Notes under the pieces: generated by a model
What the model was told of the DNA's origin: nothing
Seen by the model: only the letters and a program-made list of their open reading frames with translations
The model's database searches: none
Shown here: in pieces, positions 48,301 through 60,300 of the stretch
Layout: every line of letters begins with the position of its first letter
Position numbering within the stretch: position 1 is the stretch's first letter
Origin: Apostichopus japonicus
Lineage: Eukaryota; Echinodermata; Holothuroidea; Aspidochirotida; Stichopodidae
Length of the DNA stretch: 64,000 nucleotides
Reading direction: 5' to 3'
Assembly (NCBI RefSeq): GCF_037975245.1
Contig: NC_092579.1
Location: forward strand, 4,550,001-4,614,000
Position numbers and translations under genes: made by a program

Positions 48301-51300
48301 GTGAGGAAATACCTTGCCTCCAAACCAGGCAGGCTGTCAAGGATGGGTCTACGTGGGCAAAAGTTATGTATTAAGGGCATGTGCTGTTGTGATCTGTGGT
48401 TGAAATTTATGAAGTGATAAGTTTGCTGAAAAACTTCCTGCTCACCTTTTATGAATACCATGTGCACTATTGTTTGGCAAAGTTTTGTGAATGCACCTGG
48501 CAACCCAACCTGACAATTTTTTCCCCTTCTGCTTTAGGCATTGCGTCAAAGAGGCAAAGCTTGTCATAGCCCCCTACAACCAAGGCTGGATCGACATCAG
48601 ATAATAATAATAATTATAATAATATTGAGAATTTATAAGGGCAGACATATCCACCGAAAACGGTGCTCAAGGTGTATAGCAACATTACCCTGGTCAACGA
48701 TAACCTGCCAAACATAGAAACAATCCCTCCAGATGGCAGCAGCTAAACAGCGCACACACTGACAGTTTATCTCACAGGTCCCTCCCCATTCATATACCTG
48801 GGTGAAGAGCGGTAATGGAAGATAAAGTGCCTTGCGCAAGGACACAACGTACTGATCTGGCCAGGACTTAAACCTGTGAACCTTAGATCACAAGTCCACT
48901 GCCGTACTAAACCATTTGACCACAAAACACTCACATATCAATTGAGATTACTGTGTATGTCATTCCTATTCTGTGAGACTGCAGAAGCACATAAAGATTG
49001 TGCTATGCAGCCCGACAACAGGGACACTGCTACTCACCTCACCGTCCTGCGACGCAGTGCCGTATTTGTTAAAATCAAAGTAGATACCGGGTAAAATCAA
49101 CATTGGATGCCGAGACTTTCTCGGAAAAGTATTAAATTTGAAAGGAAAGTCGAGTATCTCTCCTTTGCACCATTCTTTTCCTGTTTTTTTTTTCCAGGAT
49201 TTTCCGATACGAAGGAAGTTATTTTGATCAGCTTGTTAGTCATCCGACTTCAGGAGCTTGCGACACCATCAGCTTCACCTACGAGGGCTATGTGTACCTT
49301 GTGATCGGCCAGTATATCGATAACGATGGCAACTATGATGTGGGATCTCCCGTCTACCTCTTTGATAGTGGTGGGTTCTCCCTTGCATGGAGACACCTAG
49401 CTAGATTTGATAATATTTGATATTTATATAGTACTTTATACCAGTGATAGGTCTCAAAGCGCTTTACAGACGTTATATTGCCCCTGGTCAATGATAATCT
49501 GTCCCAGAGACAATCCCTCCAGACTGCTGCAGTTATATACTGCTCCCAATGACAATTAAGTAAACTCACAGGTACCCATTTAACCCCTGGGTGGAGAGAG
49601 GCAATTGAGGATAAAGCATCTTGCCCAAGGACACAACGTAATGAACTAGGCAGGAATCCAACCAGCAATCCTTGGATCACGAGTCCGACGCCTTAGCCAA
49701 TTGGCCACCACGCTCTCAATTTAGCATTAATCTATGCAAATAATAGTATTCTGTAGGTTATAAATAGGATACAAACCTTGCTACTTCAGGGCAAAATATA
49801 CCCTGTTATAGCATTTAACAAAATGCTGCCAAAGATATCATCAATATTTTTACCCATCAAGAATCCATGTTCTGAATTAGATGTAACTATGGTAACCTCA
49901 ACTAGAGGTCAGCGGTTGGGAAAACTACAGATGAAACATACATGAAAAGTAGAATAAATATTACGACGATGTGAAATTTTTGTAGGATGAACACAATTTC
50001 ACGTAGGTCTTAGTATCTTCCTGTGAACTTTGACCTTTAATATATCAATATAACAAAAAAAGATGGGGCCCATGGAAATTGTATGACAAGGTCTGTGGTA
50101 AAACATTAATATTCGCTGTGACTATTAACTTAATATGTGAAGTTAAAAAATGCAATATTGGAATGTTCTGACAAAATTTCTTCCACTTTATTTGACTGAA
50201 CGTTATAACTATAAGGTTTTTTTTTGCCATAAAATTCTTCTTAGTCTTTTCTTCTTTGTTTTTGTTTTGCTGTTTCAGAAAACGAAGAATTACTTTTGAT
50301 TCAGATCATCCAGACATCTGCAGTGATTGATTTAGAATACTTTCAAATCGGTTTCGAAATTTACCTCGCAGCCACTTGCCAAAGAGATAGCGTCACTGGC
50401 TCTTATGACACAAACTCATACATTTTCTGGTGGTCAGGTGAGTCTTGCACTTTCATAGAATCAACTTCGTATCAATATTGCTATTTACAAATACCAATTG
50501 AGTTTGAGGATTTTATGTTGACCTTGCTCGCACCCTGCCCACATGCTGAAGTTCCTGACTAAGTATTGCTTGTGCTAGAGATTTTTTTTTTGTTGCAGAA
50601 TTGGGCATGGATTGAACACTGTTTATACATTTTTCATTTCTAATAGGTTGAGAGCTCTAGAAAATGCCCGAACTGTGATGAACAAAACAAACGGGATATT
50701 TTTATGATTTCAGAGCATCTCTGAAACTATAATAAAACAAAGATCTTATGCCTTTATTAGCCTTTATTACATTTACTGTAAATGAATGTTATTTGTTCTT
50801 GACTCTGTGAACAGGTAGTCAATTTATCAGGTACCAATCCATCCCGTCGTACGGGGCACGGATGTGGCACTATCAGTTACTGGAGGGAGAGGACAGTTTA
50901 CTCTTCCTAACAGAAAAGCAGGTATTTGTTTATACACTAATTGTCTACAGAGAGAAATTATACGCAGAGGTTTTCAATCTACATTTTGCCAGGTGTATCA
51001 GTTTCTTGCGTGACGTTAATGCTTTTTAAGATATGCCATTAAAATGGACTTAGCAAAGAATTTTATAACAGATAGCAAAAAATCATTTCAATTTAGCGTT
51101 AAAAAAAAGTTACTGGTGATAAGCAATGTGAAAATTATGACTGTATTGAAGAGAAAAAATATTTCAGATGTGCTAGTTTGAAAACACCTCAATATCTTGC
51201 CCCTAACTCGAGATATGGTCTACTGAATGTTACCAATTTTGACTGGCTATAAAACCTTCAACTACTAACTCCAGAAAGTTGGATGAAAGTAGTGGTTCTG

Positions 51301-54300
51301 TGATGATGTCATCTGGACAAATACTCTTCAAAAGCTTTACTAATAGGTTCTTATAATCTTGTTGATTTGTCCTGGAAACCTAATACATTTTGAATGTTTG
51401 CTTAGCATTTTTGCTTTGTAGAAATATTCTCTTTTTTTGCCCTCTGTGTATAAATGATTGACAAAATATGAAGAAAAGTGGAGGCATTTTCAGACGAATT
51501 GCCATGACGATATCAATCTTTCTTCTGTTGCCAGATGATGCATTCATAAAATATCACAAAATTTGAAAAAAATTATCATAAAAAATGCTATGAGGATGTG
51601 CTTTCATTTATTCACAGTAACCTGAAGTTGTCCAAGTATTTTAGTTTTTTTAGTTTTTGAGCTGTTGCCAGATGATGAATTCACAAAATATCACCAAATT
51701 TGAAACCTTAACATAAAAAATACTATGAGGAGGTGCTTTCATTTATTCACAGTATCCTGAAGTTGTCCGAGTTTTTGAGTTTGATGATGACAATGATTGG
51801 GTGGAAACTCATGTACTATTTGAGGCAACCAGTGGTGACAAAACTACTGTTGCCATGGAAATATTTCCAATCGATGATGTCATTTATCTGGCTTTATCAA
51901 GAAACTTGACAGCCATGGATGACTTCAACACCTACCAGTCCAATTTTTTCAGCTTTATTGAAGGTCCAAAAGGTGAGTTCATTGTCTAGAAGATGTTCAT
52001 CTGCCCAGGGGGTGGGGGTGGGGGAGGGGGAGGGTGGAGTAGGGGAATGGGGAGACAAAAGTTAGGATTTGAATATATATGGAACAGTTTTTCATGAATG
52101 CTGTTTAATTGTATTATATCTGTCATATTTAGTAAGCCTCCTTATTTGTGGTTTCAATTTTTGTTTGTTTACCAGGGATCACTTCCCGAGAATAAATTTG
52201 GAAGCCTTGATCAATCTTTAATGATCATAGTTGTTCCTAGACCGAAATTGTAAAAAAGTCAATCATTATATTTGGAATGTGTTTTGGGAGACATAGAACA
52301 CGGCACATATGAAATAATTTTTTTCGTAGATATTTTGTGTCTTTTTTTTGTGTGCAGCAAATGTAATAATTGATGTAAAATTGACAAAAATTACCTTCTA
52401 TTCAATCATATTTGAAAGAAAGCATTTACAGACAGGCTGACATATTTACAGGGAATGGTTAAATGTGATCGGTCTTGTAGATAGAGAAAGAAACATGTTT
52501 GAACTACCCCTGTAATAATTCTTACACAAAAAAATATCAAAAGTCCCAACCAAAGTAACTGTACTGTTTTAGCTGTGAAACTTGGCAGTTTCTACAGTAG
52601 GTGAAAGTGTGTGAAACTGACAGACTAATATAAATATAGCGCATTTGAAGGATTGAGATGATTTTTAGTAGAGAGAGAAACACAGTGTGTCTAATTATGA
52701 TTATTGCACAACGTACCTATCCAGAAAAAATTAATACAACTATAAAGTGTTTTACCATGGGGCTGAATCCTGTTTACTACGTGTGTAGCCGTGGTGAATG
52801 GATAAAGACGAGAAGGACACTAAGTCTTCTACTGGATAATTTCATCTATTCAATCCGTGAAAACTACAAAAATATATATAAAACTTGGCTTTTTAATTTA
52901 CATTTAAATCTGAGACCTCTTATTACCATGTTACTACGGAGCGCTTACAAGTTAACGTTTCTTGATTCTGTTTTTTTTTCTCTTTCGACGCCTATTTCTA
53001 ATACCAATAAATGAATCCAAGAGATATTTTTGAACTGTTTGATGCTATTCTTGATCTCGCATAGTATTAATATTATACATGGTGGCTCTCTTTTTCAGAG
53101 GTTCCTGTGGTTCCTATCGATGCTATAATTGAATGTCACGACTACATTGAAACCCACTGGAACAAAAGTACGATTGCAATGCACGATGTCTATGCGACGC
53201 TTAACGAAACTTTCAAAGAGTATGGGGATCAGGAATTTGTAGGACCTCTTGCTCTTAGTGGTGAGTCTCCCCGTTATATCTGTTGAAGAAACATCCAGTA
53301 ATCATAGACTAGTGTACACATGATGCATCAACAACATCACCTTTGCAATGTTAAATGCTTTTCTTGTATCTTGCAACAGGTGATCTCTCAGTTCTGAACA
53401 TTTTTACGGTGGTGAATTTGACAGTGGAGGGAGACCACGACTATAACATCGATCCAGCATTCATCGCTCACGTAGAAAAGAACAATGAGAATTTACTTGA
53501 CCTCAGGTCATGGCTTCCCAATCTGGTATCCTTGACTGGTGATCATGTGATTCAAGGTAAAATTTATGCGTCAGTTTTATATTTTGTTTTATGTGTGCAT
53601 GTTATCACTCCCAGTAGGTATCACACCATTATTGGTAATAACAACACCTTGTCCACTTACAGTGCAATGATTACTCCCATTAGGTTACACAGTCTTCCAG
53701 AAAGCACCATTATTGGTAATAACAACACCACCACTGACAGTGTAATGATTACTCCCATTAGGTTACACAGTCTTCCAGAGTACATGGATATCAAATGCAC
53801 CATTATTAGTAATAACAACACCTTGTCTACTAACAGTGTAATGATTACTCCCATTAGGTTACACAGTCTTCCAGAGTACAATGATTTCGAAAGCACCATT
53901 ATTAGTAATAACAACACCTTGTCTACTTACAGTGTAATGATTACTCCCATTAGGTTATACAGTCTTCTAGAGTACATTGATGTCAAAAGCACCATTATTA
54001 GTAATAACAACACCTTGTCTACTTACAGTGTAATGATTACTCCCATTAGGTTATACAGTCTTCTAGAGTACATTGATGTCAAAAGCACCATTATTAGTAA
54101 TAACAACACCTTGTCTACTTACAGTGTAATGATTACTCCCATTAGGTTATACAGTCTTCTAGAGTACATTGATGTCAAAAGCACCATTATTAGTAATAAC
54201 AACACCTTGTCTACTTACAGTGTAATGATTACTCCCATTAGGTTATACAGTCTTCTAGAGTACATTGATGTCAAAAGCACCATTATTAGTAATAACAACA

Positions 54301-57300
54301 CCTTGTCTACTTACAGTGTAATGATTACTCCCATTAGGTTATACAGTCTTCTAGAGTACATTGATGTCAAAAGCACCATTATTAGTAATAACAACACCTT
54401 GTCTACTTACAGTGTAATGATTACTCCCATTAGGTTATACAGTCTTCTAGAGTACATTGATGTCAAAAGCACCATTATTAGTAATAACAACACCTTGTCT
54501 ACTTACAGTGTAATGATTACTCCCATTAGGTTATACAGTCTTCTAGAGTACATTGATGTCAAAAGCACCATTATTAGTAATAACAACACCTTGTCTACTT
54601 ACAGTGTAATGATTACTCCCGTTAGGTTACACAGTCTTCTAGAGTACATTGATCTCAAAAGCACCATTATTGGTAATGACAACACCTTGTCTTCTAACAG
54701 TGTAATGAATACTCCCATTAGGTTACACAGTCTTCTTGAGTACATTGATGTCAAAAGCACCATTATTGGTGATAACAACACCTTGTCTTCTAACAGTGTA
54801 ATGATTACTCCCATTAGGTTACACAGTCTTCGTGAGTACATTGATCTCAAAAGCACCATTATCGGTAATAACAACATCATGTCTTCTAACAGTGTAATGA
54901 ATACTCCCATTAGGTTACACAGTCTTCTAGAGTTCATTGATCTCAAAAGCACCATTATAGGTAATAACAACACCTTGTCTTCTAACAGTGTAATGATTAC
55001 TCCCATTAGGTTACACAGTCTTCTAGAGTGCTGATGTCACAAACACCATTGCACCTAACACCAGCAATTGTATTTTAATGGTGTATCTTCTCTCTTACAT
55101 GTACTCTCCAAAAGGTTTAACAGTCTTCCAGAGTGCGGTAGATGTCACAGACACCACCATCGGTAACATCAGCACCATTTATTTTGGCGGTGCAGATCTG
55201 GACGTCTGTGTCTCGGCCTTACCAGACGGTTACACCGTTGATGATATTTCTAGCTGTGAGGGGTTGATAGATGTGGAAGGTATAGGGGCTAATGCTCTAT
55301 CTCTCGATGGTGATCAAACTATTGAGAGTCATGTGGTCTTTGCGGGAAACGTGACAGTCCATGGAAACGTGACAGTCGACGAGAAAATAAATAATCTCGA
55401 CGTACCAGGTGAGATATCCATTATTTATGTGTTACATCTATAGTTGTGTAAAGAACAAGTGGTTTCTGTACTAAGTCTTAAGAGAGTCACAAAAAAAATA
55501 TACATGTACATGTAGTGGATTGGCTAAGCATATGGGCTTGATATCTTTGTGATGCCACCTTGTCAGTGTATAATACAATACATCAGATATTAATCACGAT
55601 ATTTCGGACTGTTTCGTTATTTGTAAAATAGGCTCAGAACATGGCAATACATTTCTGCCTTCCATTCAGTATGGTACGGTACTGTATGGTATGCTATGGT
55701 AGGGCAGGGTACGGTACGGTATGGTATGCGATGGTATGGTATGGTATCGTATCGTATAAAGTAGTCTCAATTCAACTAAAGTATGATGCTATAAAATAAG
55801 CAAAAAGAAAGACATTGGCCCAACTCGCATCTTGAGAGGATAATCCAATGGAGAGAGTTTTAAAGTTTGAGAAGCTATCAATTAATGAATATGAAGTAGA
55901 ATAATTTCATATGTGTACAATACATCAAATTGTCTTTGTTGTCAAATGCTGTTGACCCTTGCAGTTGGACCCCATCACAATTTAATTTTGATGAAGTCGC
56001 TTTATCATACCTTGTCAATGTAAACTAACATTCAACTACACATTTTAAGAAGTTTCCAACGTTGTACAAGTCATTTCAGTGTTAGATGAAAAGATAGTTG
56101 TTTTTGGTGTCGTCATTTTACGGTATCACAACCCACAGATTATTAGTGATTTTGTAAGAACACAAAATATTTTTTAACATTGTGAACATTTTTCCATATA
56201 TCTCGTTCATGTAGATGACCTTCTGTTGACCTTTAGCGATCAAGTCGTGGAAGGTCTCATAACCTTTGACAGTAATGTTACCTTCCAATCCAATGCTTGG
56301 GTCAAAGGTAAAGTCAACAACTTGAATCTGACTTCTGATGTCGTGACGACCTCCGAACCTAGCAGCATCGGAGGATTCAAGACTTTTAACAGCGATGTAA
56401 AACTGGAAGATGAGACCAGAGTGCATGACAGTAAAACAGTCGACCAGGTAAGTATGGAGACAAGAAGGTCATAGAAGGTCATCAAAATATGTGTAAATGT
56501 CTTTACTACGACTGCTATGAAATTGTTTTGTTTTTTTCCAATTAATTTTTAAGAGTACTATAATTGTTTTAATAAAAAAAATATTTATTTGAGACATTCT
56601 TTTGAAATGCTTTTCCTACAGGTTGATCTATCAGAATTTAAAACCGTGGTTGTCTTACTAGATGAACTGAACAATATCCATGGCAACCTAACATTTTTAA
56701 ATGGAACGGTCATTGAGGGAGATGTGAATCTAGCCAATGAGAAGATTAATAATGTCAACGTAACTCTACTAGCAGAGCAAGCTGTCGTCCAATTAACAAC
56801 TCAAACTATTACAGGTATATTTTTTTCTTTCAATATTAATATGTAGTACATATTTTAAACTGTTTTCATGCCAATGTGTAAAATTTATTTAGACCGATAC
56901 TAACTCTCCTTCATAGAACAAAGGATTGGTATTGAAAGGGGCACTTTAAAATGAGCCAACTTTGAATGAAATACAGAACTTTTAAGATATAGTTGGACTG
57001 ATTAAAGATCCTGATTTATTGCCAGAGAAAGGTAGACAGTGCATAAATTATTTTAGATGAATTTTGGGGGCTTCTAACTAAGTTGGGTTGGAGGGTTTGG
57101 TGACAAATACCTTCTAACGATCATCTGTGACTACATCATTGTTTAAGTGAAACCTTTTGACTTTTGTTCTTCTTATAGCCTTTCTAAGCCCCCCCCCCCC
57201 CACCTGCCTCAAACTATCAGTACTTAGATTTTCAAATCGCAATAAACTTAAAACCTTAATCATGGTCGTACAATGTTGCATCAGTTTTAGCATCAAGATC

Positions 57301-60300
57301 TCCTTGTAGAAGACATAGGGTCCTGCAGATGTAACAGTCAATGATCGGATGGACAGATATCTGTGCATTGTGCATTGCATTTCTGTCATAACGACAATTA
57401 AGACATGCAGTGTTATGTATGCAATGTTTATCTAATTCGGTGCTCAAATGAATCCCATGCCGGTCGTATTACATCTACCACCCTCACCCCACCCCCCCCC
57501 ATTCCAACGCCTTGACCTCTTCTCTATTCATTGGCCCAATGGATAAAATACTCTCTCAAGTTTGTTATTCATGACGTAGCCTCCATTCTGTCATATAACA
57601 ACAAGACGTCATACAGTGTTATCTATGCAAAGGTTTATTTAATACAGCTCTCAAATGTATCTCACACTGGTCATATTACATCTAACACCCTCATCTTCCC
57701 CCCCTCCTCCCCATCCCTTGCCCTCCTCTTTTCATTCACCCCCTCTATTCATTGACCCAATGGAAATAATTTCTCTTAGGAGAGTCAAAATAAAATAAAA
57801 CTGTTAGAAAACTGCTTATCGACTATAGAGCCTGTGTAAGAGAATGTGTAAAAGTAAGTTGGCCTGACGTTTCGATCCTACAGCAGGATCTTCTTCAAAG
57901 GATCTTCAAAGGCTAAAAAGCCATTGAAGAAGATCCTGCTAGGATCAAAACGTCAGGCCAACTTACTCTTAGGATTGTGTAAGTTATTCATATAAAGCTG
58001 CCAGTAACATTTTGTTTTTGGTAGGTATAAAATATCTTTATGGTGACCTTGTTGCTGAGGGTGACGTAAATGTGGATGGTGAAGTGAATGGAATAAATCT
58101 TCCCTTTGAAGTGGTTCCCTTGACAACAGACCAGATTGTCAGTACACCTATCATGGTTGACAACCTCACCTGTGATGCATCCATAGAAGTGGATGGCACT
58201 GTTAATGGACTTGATATATCTGAAGATGTACTCCTAATATCTACCAATCAGACAATTTCTGGTAAGGGCTAGTATTCTATTTACAGAAAATTTATAGCCA
58301 TTTACTCCAATAGCTCATTGGTCAGACTGCCTCTATTTTATATCTGGAAGATCAAATCACCCTATCCATATTTTAAGGGTCCTTTGATACTCTTTAAGTA
58401 AACAACTGCTCAGAAGGTTTTGCTTTTGTTTCAGAGACATGCTGATTTATAATGGCAGTAAGTTAGATGATCATCAAGTTGTAATTGATTTAAATTTGTC
58501 ATCAATTAATGAGACAACCGATCAATCATTCAATCAATGCTGAGGTTTGTCCATAATGTAATGTCTTTTCCTGGTACGGTGATACTTCAAAATAAACACC
58601 CTGTTATGTTTCATCTTATCAAGGGAGGGTTAACTTCACACAGACTGTGACTATGGATGAAAGTAACATCCTTTTCCCATCTGGCGTAAAGATAGACTCT
58701 GTGGATGTCAGTGAACTAGACCTCAGCACCGTCAAATTGACTGGGCCACAGACATTTGCAGGCAAGATAACGTTTGCTGAAACGATAAAAGGTAAGTAAA
58801 AAATATCGCTTCTTTGACAGCATTTCTCATCTTTCCTTCTTACATGATTTATACCACAAAAGTTAATAATAGACAGTGTAAGTAGTTCATATTTTTGGAA
58901 AGATCACTTGGAAAATAAAAAAAATAACAAAGGATTGTTTTGCTATGACATTTTTGTAAAGCTTTAATACCAGAATTTGGTAAGCAGTTAGTATTTAGCC
59001 TATATGTCATATGATGCATATATTTCCTTGTGAAGATTTGTTCCACCAGTTGAAGTCGTCCAAATGACTCAGAGATAAAGTGCTTTGGTTCTTCTGTAAA
59101 ATTATCCACACTACAGGACAAAGAGATTTAACTTAATGCACTCTTGAGTGGTATTTCACGCATAGGGTATTAACACACTAAGAGTAACATCTCTAAGAGT
59201 ATTAAACAAAGTTTATGGTATTGTAAAACGAAAATGAATCGTTTGTTCTGTCAATATAAAAAACCAACCAAACCTGTTGCTTGCCATCTGATCATGAGTA
59301 CAGTCTGAAACAAGAAGCTTAAATTGAAGGCTGCGTAGTTTAGAGTTTAATCCGATATGTTAAAGGAATCGTCTTGAATAGTTCTATGCATGCGCATGAT
59401 GAAGAAACAGTGTTGAATGTGCGACATAAAGGTTTTTTTTCCATTCTCCTGCTTTTAATTGTATACAGTTCAAAATGTTCTCTTTTGTGAGACAGCATCA
59501 CACAGTTCGAGACAGAGCTGAAAATGTACAGTAAATTAACAATTGTGGTTTATCGGACTTGGAACATGGACCACACAAATTTGAGATATTCTATATTTTC
59601 TAACACTTAATTTGGATATTTTATAACTGGAGAGCCTCACCTATGTATTTTAATACCAGTGACTGAAGTATTCCTCCTTTATCCCCCAGCTTCCGATGAC
59701 ATCGTTGTAGACGGTTTAATTGATGGAGTAAACATCTCTGCTCTTAACGACGTAGCGTTGTCAAAGTCCAAATCCCAGGTTATACCAGATGATCTGTCCA
59801 TAGCTGGTAATATAGCAATAAATTCGGCCTTAATCGTTAATGGCACTATGGACAACCTTACAACAGCTGATTTCATACCAGTAGATGGAGACACCACTAT
59901 CTCAGGTGAGAAAGTTAGGCTAGAAGAAATTTATCTATGCCCTTGTTGGGAACTATATCAAAGTTTAATTGTATTTGTGTCAATATTATAGTAATATAGT
60001 AGAATATTAATGTCTACAATAGCCTGATCACCTGACGTGAGCAATGAATACTGTGATATTAATGTGACATATGTGTGTGATATTAATGTGACATATGTGT
60101 GTGATATGAATGTGACATATGTGTGTGATATTAATGTGACATATGTGTGTGATAATAATGTGACATATGTGTGTGATATTAATGTGACATATGTGTGTGA
60201 TATTAATGTGACATGTGTGTGTGATATTAATGTGACATATGTGTGTGATATTAATGTGACATATGTGTGTGATATTAATGTGACATATGTGTGTGATGAT

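Noticed and set aside
53355-55034. 559-residue ORF with 32-residue repeats
   Set aside because: Its first part is real exon 9, but after the donor at 53557 it only reads through the 96 bp minisatellite. True exon 10 at 55115 continues the protein in phase. Kept as a finding, not as a gene.
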